Shown here one piece after another: positions 51,048-60,030 of a DNA stretch of 64,000 bases. The stretch is from contig AGIQ01000008.1 of NCBI GenBank assembly GCA_000230935.2, positions 96,768 through 160,767 of the forward strand. Direction: 5' to 3'. The notes below the pieces were generated by a model. That model was not told the DNA's origin and searched no databases. It saw only the letters and a program-made list of their open reading frames with translations. Made by a program: the position numbers and the translations under genes. Positions within the stretch are counted from its first letter, which is position 1. The number at the start of each line of letters is the position of its first letter. Source of the DNA: Mycolicibacterium rhodesiae JS60. Its GTDB lineage: Bacteria > Actinomycetota > Actinomycetes > Mycobacteriales > Mycobacteriaceae.

Positions 51048-53228
51048 ATGCCGCAACACGAGCGGGGGTCATACGTGGTCCGACTATCGGGTGCGCCGTC
51101 GCGGGGTTCTCGGCGCCGATCGCTGGGGTTTCAGTCGAAGTTGTTGATCATGCTGTTGGCCGTCAGCATCGTCTCGGTCGTGATCGCGGGTGCCATTGGA
51201 TACGTCTCCGGCACCACATCGCTGCGTAATGCCGAGTTTCAACGGCTGACCCAACTGCGCGAGTCGCGGGCACGCGAGATCACCGAGTTCTACGCCGACA
51301 TCAGCGACGCGGCCTCGATCGTCACACATGGGACACAGTCGATCGCCGCGGTCAACGAATTCAGCAAGGCCTTCAATGAACTTCAAACCACGCCGTTACC
51401 GCCCGGCGCCGAACAGGCGGTGGCCAAGTACTACGAGACCGAGTTCGGGCCCGCGCTGGCGCAGAGCACCGGCCAGCCCGTGGACGCCTCGTTGTTCCAA
51501 CCGACCACCAATGCGGCGATGTATCTGCAGGATCTATATACCCTTCCGGCGCAGGGTGATTCCGACGCGGCGATCAAGGTCAATTCGGCCGGTGATCCCA
51601 GTGCCTGGTCGGCGGTGAATGCCCGCTATCAGCCGTTCTTCGCCGACTTGACGCAGCGCTTCAATTTCGAAGACGCGTTGATCCTCGATACCCAGGGCAA
51701 TGTCGTCTATTCCGCGTACAAGGGCGTCGATCTCGGGACCAACGTGAACAGCGGCCCCTACAGCACCACCGTCCTGGCGACGACCTACCGCAAGGCGTTG
51801 CAGGCGACGTCGGTGGATCAGACGTTCATCAGTGACTTCGAGCGGTACGCGCCGTCGTTCGGTCGTCCGACGCAGTGGGTGCTGTCGCCGATCGGCCGGG
51901 ACGGAACCATCGCCGGGATGCTCGCCCTGCAGTTGTCACTCGACTCGATCAACGACGTGATGACCGGGCAAGGCGGCTGGGTGGACGACGGCCTCGGGCA
52001 GTCGGGTGAGACCTACCTCGCCGGGCCGGACAAGCTGATGAGATCGGTGTCGCGGGAACTGCTGACCGACCCCAAGCACTACGTCGAGGAAGTGGTCGCC
52101 GACGGGACCCCGGAGGACATCGCCCAACGTCAGGTCGACGTCAAGGGCAGCGTGCTGCTGCAGCCGGTCGACAAGCTGGCGGTCAACCGGGCACTCACCG
52201 GTGAGACAGGTGTGACGACCGCGCGGGACTACATCGGCCCGGAGGCGCTGGTCGCCTACGCGCCCTTGCAGATACCGGGCCTGGACTGGGTGATAGTCGC
52301 CAAGATCGACCGGTCCGAGGCGCTGGCCCCGGTGACCACGTTCGCCCGCAACATCGCCTTGTCGACGGCGGCAATCGTCGTGGTGGTCTCGCTGCTGGCG
52401 TTGCTGTTCAGCAGGATTCTGACCCGGCCGATCAAGAATCTGGCCGCTGCGGTGCGCCGAGTCGCCGGCGGTGAGCTCGGGGTGAGTGTCCCGGTCTCGG
52501 CACAAGACGAAATCGGGGAACTGGCTTCGGCTTTCAACGATATGAGCGCGAGTCTGCAGACCAAACAGCGACTCATCGACGAGCAGCGGCGCGAGAACGA
52601 CGACCTGCTGGCCAGCTTGATGCCCGAACCCGTCGCACGGCGCTACCGCGAGGGTGAGGAGAACATCAGCACGCACTACCGCGATGTGTCGGTCATCTAC
52701 GCGCAGTTGCTCGGGTTCGACGAGTTCTCCCGCTCGATGCCGACCGGCGAATCGGTCGCAATGCTCAACTCGCTGGCCGAATCCTTCGACGACGCCGCCG
52801 AGCGGCATGGCGTCGAACAGGTGCGCAGCATGCAGGACAACGGGTTGCTGGCGACCTGCGGTCTGGTGGTGCCCCGCGTCGACCACGCCAGTCGGACGAT
52901 TGCGTTCGCCAACGAGCTGACCGATATCGTGCATCGCTTCAATGATCAGCATGACGCGCGGCTGGCGATCCGCGCCGGCATCGACAGCGGACCGGTGACG
53001 AGCGGTCTGGTCGGGCAGCGCTCGAAGATCTACGCGCTGTGGGGCGAGGCCGTGGATCTGGCCAACCGGGTGCACGCGGCGACCAAGACACCAGGGGTGT
53101 TCGTCAGCAATCGGGTGCACGAGGCCGTCGTGGGCATCTATACGTTCTCCGACGCGGGCACCCTCAGTGGCGCGGACGGCAACGAGCCGGTGTGGCGGTT
53201 GGATGTCGGAACGCGGCAGTCGGCATGA
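51048..53228 (+). CDS. Membrane-bound class III cyclase-like protein with HAMP, degenerate active site
   Basis: A 726-residue protein: a membrane helix near 30-50, a large extracellular sensor region resembling a Cache domain (to about 430), a second helix, a HAMP domain (RILTRPIKNLAAAVRRVAGG), then a nucleotide cyclase domain (about 540-710). The first metal-binding Asp is Gln (Q553 in YAQLLGFD) and the transition-state Asn is Asp (D670), while D597 and R674 are kept. Activity is therefore doubtful. ATG 51048 is used; GTG 51075 is an alternative. It overlaps the channel gene and resembles, from memory, the Rv2435c/Rv2434c pair of M. tuberculosis. Confidence 0.87.
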   Translation: MPQHERGSYVVRLSGAPSRGSRRRSLGFQSKLLIMLLAVSIVSVVIAGAIGYVSGTTSLRNAEFQRLTQLRESRAREITEFYADISDAASIVTHGTQSIAAVNEFSKAFNELQTTPLPPGAEQAVAKYYETEFGPALAQSTGQPVDASLFQPTTNAAMYLQDLYTLPAQGDSDAAIKVNSAGDPSAWSAVNARYQPFFADLTQRFNFEDALILDTQGNVVYSAYKGVDLGTNVNSGPYSTTVLATTYRKALQATSVDQTFISDFERYAPSFGRPTQWVLSPIGRDGTIAGMLALQLSLDSINDVMTGQGGWVDDGLGQSGETYLAGPDKLMRSVSRELLTDPKHYVEEVVADGTPEDIAQRQVDVKGSVLLQPVDKLAVNRALTGETGVTTARDYIGPEALVAYAPLQIPGLDWVIVAKIDRSEALAPVTTFARNIALSTAAIVVVVSLLALLFSRILTRPIKNLAAAVRRVAGGELGVSVPVSAQDEIGELASAFNDMSASLQTKQRLIDEQRRENDDLLASLMPEPVARRYREGEENISTHYRDVSVIYAQLLGFDEFSRSMPTGESVAMLNSLAESFDDAAERHGVEQVRSMQDNGLLATCGLVVPRVDHASRTIAFANELTDIVHRFNDQHDARLAIRAGIDSGPVTSGLVGQRSKIYALWGEAVDLANRVHAATKTPGVFVSNRVHEAVVGIYTFSDAGTLSGADGNEPVWRLDVGTRQSA

Positions 53229-54640
53229 GCGGGCTGACCTCACAACCCTGGTTCTGGCCGGCACTCGGCGTCATCATCGGCTTGCCACTGGCGCTGTTGG
53301 TGCTCAGCGAACTGCACGGGGTGCTGGCCCGTCGGGGCAGTTCCTATGCCAAACCGGTTGCCCTGCTGAGAAATTGGGTGCTTCCGGTGTGCGCGGTGTA
53401 CCTGCTGATCGCGCAGCTGGAGCAGGCCGACATCGACGCGACCTGGTCGAAGATCGCCGCGACGGTCTTCGGGTTCTTGATCATGCTGCTGCTGTTGTCG
53501 GGGGCCAACGCGGCGTTGTTCGGCGCAGCGCGGTCGGGGAGCTGGCGCGAACGCCTGCCGGGCATCTTCATCGACCTGGGCCGGCTGGTGCTGATCATCC
53601 TCGGTGTCGGCCTGCTGCTGTCCTGGGTGTGGGGTGCCAATATCGGCGGGCTGATCGCGGCGGTCGGGGTGACGTCGATCGTGATCGGTCTTGCGGTGCA
53701 GACCGCCGTCGGCCCGGTCATCGCTGGGCTGCTGCTGTTGTTCGAGCAGCCGTTCCGGATCGGCGACTGGCTGGACACCGCGCCCGCCAAAGGCCGTGTG
53801 GTCGAAGTGAACTGGCGTGCGGCGCACATCGACACCGGCAACGGGATCCAGATCGTGCCGAACGCGATGCTGGCGACCGGATCGTTCACCAACCTGAGCC
53901 GGGTTCAGGGTGCGGCCTATCTGGCGGCGGGTACGTTGACGTTCGGACCGGACGATCCGCCGGGTGCGGTGGCGGCGGCGCTGATGGCGGTGGCCACCGG
54001 TCTGCCGACCCGGCTGGCCAATACGCCGGCCAAGGTGGTAGCGCTGGGGGAGGCCAAGTACAAGGTGTCGGTACCGATCGCCTCACCGGCCGATGAGGGG
54101 CGGACCAAATCGCTACTGCTGCACCGCGCGTGGTACGCCGCACAGCGGGCCGGGCTGCACCTCGACGAGGCCAACCCCGATCCCGAGGCCGCCGCGGCTT
54201 ATGTTGACGCCGCAGTGCAGCGGGTCGCCGCGGCACTGGGGCTGGGATCCGAAGCGGTCGCCACGATGTCCGCGGCGAGCCGTCAGCTGCTCTATGCCGA
54301 GGGCGAGATCATCCAGCCGGTCAACTCCGTTCCAGATTCGGTGTGCTTCATCACCGCGGGATCGGTGGAGATGGTCGTCTATGCCGAGGACGGCCGGGAG
54401 TTGTCGCTGGGTCAATTGGGCGTGGGGGACTACATCGGCGGGACGTCGTTGACCCGCCAGCGGATGATCACCGGAGTGGTCGCACTCACCGACACCACGC
54501 TCGTGTCGGTCCCGCGCGACGCCATGAATTCGGTGGTGCAGCACAATGCCCGGCTGGCCCGCCAGATCGGGGAGGTCATCGAGATGCGCCGCAAGGCGGC
54601 GACGGACGCGCTTGCCGAGGCAGCTGCCGGCGTGCGCTAA
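53225..54640 (+). CDS. MscS-type channel with C-terminal cyclic-nucleotide-binding domain
   Basis: A 471-residue protein. Several membrane helices (about 10-150) lead to the MscS core, with the pore-like GGLIAAVGVTSIVIGLAVQTAVG and FEQPFRIGDW. The beta domain follows. The last third (about 340-440) is a cNMP-binding domain (YAEGEIIQPVNSVPDSVCFI, GDYIGGTSL). This is the architecture of bacterial cyclic-nucleotide-gated mechanosensitive-like channels. ATG 53225 overlaps the cyclase stop by 4 nt, so a sensor/cyclase-like protein and its presumed target channel are made together. Confidence 0.92.
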   Translation: MSGLTSQPWFWPALGVIIGLPLALLVLSELHGVLARRGSSYAKPVALLRNWVLPVCAVYLLIAQLEQADIDATWSKIAATVFGFLIMLLLLSGANAALFGAARSGSWRERLPGIFIDLGRLVLIILGVGLLLSWVWGANIGGLIAAVGVTSIVIGLAVQTAVGPVIAGLLLLFEQPFRIGDWLDTAPAKGRVVEVNWRAAHIDTGNGIQIVPNAMLATGSFTNLSRVQGAAYLAAGTLTFGPDDPPGAVAAALMAVATGLPTRLANTPAKVVALGEAKYKVSVPIASPADEGRTKSLLLHRAWYAAQRAGLHLDEANPDPEAAAAYVDAAVQRVAAALGLGSEAVATMSAASRQLLYAEGEIIQPVNSVPDSVCFITAGSVEMVVYAEDGRELSLGQLGVGDYIGGTSLTRQRMITGVVALTDTTLVSVPRDAMNSVVQHNARLARQIGEVIEMRRKAATDALAEAAAGVR

Positions 54641-54733
54641 CGCTTTACGCACAACGAATTCCCCAGTCTCGAACTGATCCACAGATCGTTTTCGCGGGGC
54701 AATTTTGTCGGTGTTGAATCGTATGATTCACAC
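54641..54733. promoter_or_regulatory. Promoter region of the HNH gene with nested palindromes
   Basis: TGAATC-GTAT-GATTCA (54715-54730) is a perfect 16-bp palindrome, immediately followed by ACACATGTGT (54730-54739), which spans the ATG. The first leaves only 3 nt before the start codon, so no ribosome binding site fits; the gene is probably leaderless with the palindrome over its core promoter. Confidence 0.6.
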
Positions 54734-56014
54734 ATGTGTTCGATCAGCGAGGCGTTGGATGCGCTGGATGCCGCGGTCGCGCTCGTGGCTGCTGCGGATA
54801 TCGAGGAGCTGCCTGCGCCGCAACGGTTCGCCGCCATCGAGCGGCTGGAAAGCGCGGTGCGCCGCCAGGTCGCGGTATCGCATGAGCAGATCACCCATCT
54901 GGAGCGCTACGAGGGCTGCCCGCCGATTTCGTTCGTACTGGCCGACGTGTTGCGGATCAGCCGCAACGCGGCCAAACGCCGGATCCGGGATGCCGAACAA
55001 CTCTCGCCGCGCATGACGTTGACCGGTGACGCGCTTGCGGCACTGCTCCCCGAAACCGGGAAGGCGTGGGAGGCCGGACTGCTCGATGGTGAGCATGTGC
55101 GGGTCATTCAGAAGTTCTTCCGTGACCTGCCCGATCATGTCGGGCCGGTCGAGGCGGAGAAGGCCGAACGGACCCTGGCCGAGCATGCCCAGACGATGCG
55201 GCCCGATCAATTGGAGAAGGTGGCCGATCGGCTGGCCACCCACCTCAACCCCGACGGGAAGTTCTCCGAGGAAGACCGGGCCCGCAAGCGTGGCTTCCAA
55301 TGGTGCGGTGCACAACGCCCCGACGGGATGAGTGTTGGGAAGCTCATCGCCGACCCGGCACTGCGGGCTGAGTTGGATGCGTGGTTGGCGAAGTTCGCCA
55401 CCCCCGAGCCCGACGATCTGCGCAGCCACGCCCAACGCCAGCACGACGCCCTCAAAGCACTGGTCCACGACCGATTGGGTGATCCGAAACTCGGTCAGCA
55501 CAACGGGTTACCCGTCACCATGATCGTCACCACGACCTTGCAAGACCTGCAGAAGGGCGCCGGGCAAGCTGTTACCGCGGGCGGCACGTTGATCCCGATC
55601 TCGGATCTGATCCGCATGAATGCCCCTTCGAACAATTATCTTGCGGTGTTCGACGGTGTGACCGGCCGCTCGCTCTGGCTTGGTCGCAGTAGGCGGTTGG
55701 CGTCGGCGGATCAGCGAATCATGTTGTTGGCCAAATACCGTGGCTGCACTGAGCCCGGCTGCACCGTCAACGGCTACAACAGCCAAGTTCACCACGCCAC
55801 CACAGACTGGAAAAACGGCGGCACCACTGACATCGACCACCTCACCCTGGCGTGCAAGTGCGGCAACCTTCTGGTCGAAAACGACGGCTGGACCACCCAC
55901 CAACGTCCCGACGGGCAGACGGAATGGCAGCCGCCTCCCGGCGTACCGCTGCGCGGCGGCACCAACGACTACCACCACCCAGAACGACTACTCCCCAAAG
56001 ACGACGACCCCTGA
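54734..56014 (+). CDS. 13E12-type DUF222/HNH endonuclease-domain protein
   Basis: A 426-residue member of the actinobacterial 13E12 repeat family. A helical DUF222 region (about 10-330) is followed by a C-terminal HNH motif: two CxxxxC-type pairs (GCTEPGC and CKCGN), QVHHATTDW and DIDHLTLACKCGNLL, as in intact members. The biological role is unknown. Copies are numerous in mycobacterial genomes, sometimes carrying group II intron or repeat elements. The C-terminal tail is Pro/His rich. The gene ends 4 nt before a convergent operon. Confidence 0.93.
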   Translation: MCSISEALDALDAAVALVAAADIEELPAPQRFAAIERLESAVRRQVAVSHEQITHLERYEGCPPISFVLADVLRISRNAAKRRIRDAEQLSPRMTLTGDALAALLPETGKAWEAGLLDGEHVRVIQKFFRDLPDHVGPVEAEKAERTLAEHAQTMRPDQLEKVADRLATHLNPDGKFSEEDRARKRGFQWCGAQRPDGMSVGKLIADPALRAELDAWLAKFATPEPDDLRSHAQRQHDALKALVHDRLGDPKLGQHNGLPVTMIVTTTLQDLQKGAGQAVTAGGTLIPISDLIRMNAPSNNYLAVFDGVTGRSLWLGRSRRLASADQRIMLLAKYRGCTEPGCTVNGYNSQVHHATTDWKNGGTTDIDHLTLACKCGNLLVENDGWTTHQRPDGQTEWQPPPGVPLRGGTNDYHHPERLLPKDDDP

Positions 56015-56018
56015 TCTT

Positions 56019-56474
56019 CTAGCGCAGGCGGCGGGCGGGGCGCGTCTCGATCGCGTCGATGGTCAGGGCGCGCCGCGCTATGCGCCAACCGAATTCAGTC
56101 CGCACGTACTCGTCGTCGTAACGCAAGTACCACACCAGATCGACGATGCCTTCGTCGCGGCGGCTCCAGTGGTGAGCGGTCGCTGCGATACGCCCCTGTG
56201 CCAGATCAGGATTCGAGCCCGCGGTGTATACCTCTGAGCCGATGGCGTGATGCGTGCGGCCGACGGTGCTCGCCGCCGCCAGCGCGGCCGCGATCTCGTC
56301 GGGCCCGCGGCTATGGCGCACCGGCATCAGCACATCCGGAGGGTCCGGCAGCACCAATGCGCCGTCGCCGACAAATAATCCGAGCACCATCTGGATATCC
56401 CGATCGTCGACGGCGCCGGCATAGCGGTGCACCAGATCCGACAGCGCCACGCGATCTGGCAGCGAAAGGCTCAC
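56019..56474 (-). CDS. SnoaL/NTF2-like protein
   Basis: A 151-residue NTF2-like protein with the opening LSDLVHRYAGAVDDRDIQMVL and a terminal DEYVRTEFGWRIARR, typical of the SnoaL-like polyketide-cyclase or steroid-isomerase fold. The specific reaction cannot be told. GTG 56474 overlaps the upstream LLM-oxidoreductase stop by 4 nt, suggesting a shared pathway. It converges with the 13E12 gene. Confidence 0.85.
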   Translation of the reverse strand: MSLSLPDRVALSDLVHRYAGAVDDRDIQMVLGLFVGDGALVLPDPPDVLMPVRHSRGPDEIAAALAAASTVGRTHHAIGSEVYTAGSNPDLAQGRIAATAHHWSRRDEGIVDLVWYLRYDDEYVRTEFGWRIARRALTIDAIETRPARRLR

Positions 56475-57352
56475 GGCGACAGCCCCAGCCGCTGCGCGCA
56501 GGCCGACAGCATGTCCTTGGCCTCGTCGATATCGGTAACCGGCGGCATCCCCAGCACAAGCCGGTCGGCACCCACCTCGGCCAGGCGTCCGGCGCGGTCG
56601 GCGTCGACCTTGGTGACCAGATGACCCAGCGACAACTCGAGGGTGCCCGGGTCACGTCCCGCGTCCTCGGCCGCCACCCGCATCACCTCGACCAAGGTCG
56701 CCAGCTCGCCGCCGCTCACCCCGAGCGGCTGGAACCCGTCGCCGAGGCGTCCCGCGCGCCGCGCGGCCGCCCGACTGTGCCCGCCGATATGAACCGGAAC
56801 ACCCTGTGCATCAACCGGTTTCGGATAGCACATCGCGTCGTCGAAATCGTAGAACTCGCCGTGATGGCTGACCCCGTCGGGATTGTCGGCCCACAGCTGC
56901 CGCAAGACGTGGATCTGTTCGTCGGCACGCCGGCCCCGGTTGTCGAAATCCGCACTGCAGGCTTCGATCTCCTCGCGCAGCCACCCCACGCCGACGCAGA
57001 GCCGCAGCCGCCCGCCGGAGAGGACATCGATGGTCGCGGCCCGCTTGGCCAGCATCACCGGATGGTGGTTGGGCAGCACCAGCACACCGGTCGCCAGCCC
57101 CAACGTCGTGGTCTGGCCGGCCAGGAACGCGAGGATCTCCAGCGGATCGGGCACCGGACACTCCGGTGCCACCTCGACCCGCCCGGACGGATCGTACGGA
57201 TACACGCTGCTATAGCGGGTCACCAGCACCGTGTGCTCGGCCATGATGATCGACTCGAAGCGACACGCCTCCAGGTGACGGGCGAATTCACCCATCCATA
57301 AGGGGTTCGCGGTGACCCCGGCTGCGATGGGAGCGACGACGGCGACCTTCAC
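56471..57352 (-). CDS. LLM-class F420-dependent oxidoreductase
   Basis: A 293-residue luciferase-like (LLM) flavin/F420-dependent oxidoreductase with TLGLATGVLVLPNHHPVMLAK and SGGRLRLCVGVGWL, classic for the mycobacterial subfamily that uses F420. TIM-barrel enzymes of this group reduce or oxidise diverse ketones and alcohols. GTG 57352. The gene couples to the SnoaL-like gene and lies 9 nt downstream of the NUDIX gene, so these leftward genes (56019-60000) may be one transcript. Confidence 0.9.
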   Translation of the reverse strand: MKVAVVAPIAAGVTANPLWMGEFARHLEACRFESIIMAEHTVLVTRYSSVYPYDPSGRVEVAPECPVPDPLEILAFLAGQTTTLGLATGVLVLPNHHPVMLAKRAATIDVLSGGRLRLCVGVGWLREEIEACSADFDNRGRRADEQIHVLRQLWADNPDGVSHHGEFYDFDDAMCYPKPVDAQGVPVHIGGHSRAAARRAGRLGDGFQPLGVSGGELATLVEVMRVAAEDAGRDPGTLELSLGHLVTKVDADRAGRLAEVGADRLVLGMPPVTDIDEAKDMLSACAQRLGLSP

Positions 57353-57361
57353 TTCGTGAGG

Positions 57362-57856
57362 CTAACCCTCCGGGTCCGAATCGCCTTCGCCCGGTCCCGC
57401 CAGATGAGCCATCAGCAGATCCAGAAACACGACGTGCCCCTTGAGCAGTTTGCGCCGGGCATGCGCGACGGGGAACCAGCCCACCCGATCCAACTCGGGA
57501 AACTCCTGCGTCCGGCCCGACCCTTTCGGCCATTCCATCGTGAAAGTGTTGCTGCGCGCACCGGTCACGTCGAGGTCGGCGTCGACGGCGAAGACCGTCA
57601 GCACCTTGCCGCTCGGCTGCTTGACCGGATCGAACGCGATCCGGGGTCCGTCGGGCACGGCGCAGCCCAGCTCCTCGGCGAACTCACGTCGCGCGGCCGC
57701 CCACGGATCCTCCTCGGGTTCATATTCGCCCTTGGGAATCGACCAGGCGCCGTCGTCCTTGCGCGCCCAGAACGGTCCGCCGGGATGGCCGATCAGCACC
57801 TCGGCGACCCCGTCGGTGACGCGGTGCAACAGCACGCCCGCACTGTATTTCGGCAT
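57362..57856 (-). CDS. NUDIX hydrolase
   Basis: A 164-residue NUDIX protein. The box GEYEPEEDPWAAARREFAEE followed by LG (about residues 43-65) is intact: Gly, the REFAEE core and terminal Leu-Gly. Substrates may be nucleotide or sugar diphosphates. ATG 57856 gives the conserved SAGVLLHRV start; an open frame up to 57982 lies within the malQ 3' end. Two nt separate it from the malQ stop. Confidence 0.88.
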   Translation of the reverse strand: MPKYSAGVLLHRVTDGVAEVLIGHPGGPFWARKDDGAWSIPKGEYEPEEDPWAAARREFAEELGCAVPDGPRIAFDPVKQPSGKVLTVFAVDADLDVTGARSNTFTMEWPKGSGRTQEFPELDRVGWFPVAHARRKLLKGHVVFLDLLMAHLAGPGEGDSDPEG

Positions 57857-57858
57857 CG

Positions 57859-60000
57859 CTACTCCGGGCGCGGCACGGTGGCCGCATGCAGCGCGGCGGC
57901 CAGTGTCTGCGCCCGTGGGTCGGTCAGCACATCCTCGAGCAGCATCGGCGAGCCGTCCGGCCCGGTAAGCGGGACCCGCCAATTCGGGTACTCGTTGGTG
58001 GTTCCGGGCTGGTTCTGGGTGCGGCGGTCACCCACGGCATCGGGCAGCGCCAACGCCAACAGCCGCGACGGGGTACGGGCCAAATATCGGTACAGGCCCA
58101 GGATCACCTGCTCCTCATCGGGATCCGCACCGAGCAGACCGACCCGGCGCAGTTCGGCCAGCCACGCCGCCTGCTCGGCGCGATCGTCGGCCAACTCGTC
58201 CTCCGCGGGCCGGGTGAGCAGGCCCAGTTCGTCGCGCAGCCGGACATGCGCGCCGGCCAGATACCCCGGCGTCGGCGGCAGATCGTGGGTGGTCACCGAG
58301 GAGAGGCACAGCTCGCGCCACCGCTCGGCGTGCAGCGGTCCGCGGTCGCCGTCGTTGTCCCGCTCGAACCACAGGATCGAGGTGCCCAAAATCCCTCGCG
58401 CCCGCAGGTAGTCGCGCACCCACGGCTCCACGGTGCCCAGATCCTCGCCGACGACGACGGCGCCGGCCCGGTAGGCCTCCAGCGCGACGATCCCGATCAT
58501 CGCGTCGTGGTTGTAGCGCACGTAGGTGCCGGCGGTCGGCGACGCACCCGAGGGAATCCACCACAGCCGGAACAACCCGATGATGTGGTCGATGCGCACC
58601 CCGCCCGCGTGCCGCAGGATCGCCGCGATCAGGTCCCGAAAAGGTTGGTAGCCAAGCTCTTCCAGCTGATCTGGCCGCCACGGCGGTTGCGACCAATTCT
58701 GGCCGAGCTGGTTGAATTCGTCGGGCGGCGCGCCCGCCGTCACCCCGAGCGCCAGCACGTCCTGCAAGGCCCAGGCATCGGCACCGTCGGGATGCACACC
58801 AACGGCCAGGTCGTGCATGATCCCCAGCGCCATGCCGGTGCGGACCGCCTGCGACTGCGTGGCGGCGAGCTGATCGTCGAGTTGCCACTGCAGCCAGCGA
58901 TGGAAGTCGACGGCCGAGCTGTGCCGCTGCGCGAACTCGAGCACCTCGGGACTGGCCGGGTGCCGCAGCGCCGTGGGCCACTCGTGCCAGTTGCCGCCGT
59001 ATTTCTCGGCCAGCGCCGACCAGGTCGCGAAGTCGTCCAGTGCCCGGCCTTCCCGCTCCTTGAAGGCCTCGAACGCAAGCTGGCGGCCTGCCGACCGGGG
59101 TACCCGGTAAATCGCTTTCAGTGCAACGCGTTTGGCCGCCCACGAAGCGTCGCGGTCGATGGTGTCCACCTTGCGGGCACGCGCCTGGATCGCGGCACGC
59201 AGCTTCCAGACCCGGCCGCGCTTGGGCAGGAACGCGAATTCGGGGACGGACTCGACCCGCAGGTACAGCGGATTGGTGAACCGTCGCGATGTCGGCAAAT
59301 AGGGGGAGGGCTCCATCGGTTGAGTGGGCGCGGCGGCGTGCAGCGGGTTCACCAGCACGTAGCCGGCGCCGTGACGCGCCCCGGCCCACACCGCGAGGTC
59401 GGCGAGATCGCCGAGATCGCCCACGCCCCAAGAATTCTTCGAGCGAACGCTGTAGAGCTGAGTGGCCAGCCCCCAGGTGCGGCGCGCACCCAGCCGGGCC
59501 GGCAGCCCGAGCCAGGCCGGGGTGATGATCAGCGGCGTGCTCGCTTCCCGATCGCCCGAGCGCAGATGGACGTGGTGGTAGCCGAGCGGCAGATCGGCCG
59601 GCAGCACGAACGTCGCCTCGCCCACCATCCGGCCGTTCAGGTCGAACGGCGGCGTCCAGTTGTCGGTCTGCCGCACCCCGCTGCGGACCGTGCCGTCCTC
59701 GAGCCGAACCCACACGTGCGCGGGATCGCCGTGGTTGACATGAACCCAAAACGACGTCTCGATGTCGGCACGGCCAATGATCGTCGGCGGCAGTGACCGT
59801 GACCAGTACAGGACGTCCTGGGCCGAAAGTGCCGCTGCGCGACCCTCTTCGGTGCCGGCGTCGATGCCGAGTGCGTCCAGGGCCGCCACCAGCGTGGCCT
59901 CGCCGACGGCCACGAGCCGTCCGGTCCAGTCGTGATATTCGCATGCCACGCCGAACCGATGGGCGAGTTCGGACAGCGACGCATCAGTCATGGCTGCCAT
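57859..60000 (-). CDS. malQ: 4-alpha-glucanotransferase (amylomaltase)
   Basis: A 713-residue GH77 enzyme that transfers alpha-1,4-glucan segments, used in maltodextrin and glycogen metabolism. Catalytic-region motifs are visible: RIDHIIGLFRLWWIP (nucleophile Asp), VVGEDLGTVE (acid/base Glu) and TTHDLPPTPGYLAG (transition-state Asp). The mycobacterial form carries an N-terminal carbohydrate-binding-like extension (about 1-150), as here. Two ATGs (60000 and 59991) are possible starts, three residues apart. It diverges from an MFS gene across 30 bp. Confidence 0.95.
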   Translation of the reverse strand: MAAMTDASLSELAHRFGVACEYHDWTGRLVAVGEATLVAALDALGIDAGTEEGRAAALSAQDVLYWSRSLPPTIIGRADIETSFWVHVNHGDPAHVWVRLEDGTVRSGVRQTDNWTPPFDLNGRMVGEATFVLPADLPLGYHHVHLRSGDREASTPLIITPAWLGLPARLGARRTWGLATQLYSVRSKNSWGVGDLGDLADLAVWAGARHGAGYVLVNPLHAAAPTQPMEPSPYLPTSRRFTNPLYLRVESVPEFAFLPKRGRVWKLRAAIQARARKVDTIDRDASWAAKRVALKAIYRVPRSAGRQLAFEAFKEREGRALDDFATWSALAEKYGGNWHEWPTALRHPASPEVLEFAQRHSSAVDFHRWLQWQLDDQLAATQSQAVRTGMALGIMHDLAVGVHPDGADAWALQDVLALGVTAGAPPDEFNQLGQNWSQPPWRPDQLEELGYQPFRDLIAAILRHAGGVRIDHIIGLFRLWWIPSGASPTAGTYVRYNHDAMIGIVALEAYRAGAVVVGEDLGTVEPWVRDYLRARGILGTSILWFERDNDGDRGPLHAERWRELCLSSVTTHDLPPTPGYLAGAHVRLRDELGLLTRPAEDELADDRAEQAAWLAELRRVGLLGADPDEEQVILGLYRYLARTPSRLLALALPDAVGDRRTQNQPGTTNEYPNWRVPLTGPDGSPMLLEDVLTDPRAQTLAAALHAATVPRPE

Positions 60001-60030
60001 CTTGCTTGGTTACCCGTAACCTCGCCTCAC

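Noticed and set aside
57886..59796. Long plus-strand frame opposite malQ
   Set aside because: Shadow of malQ; composition is Arg/Gln/Pro-rich with no motifs.
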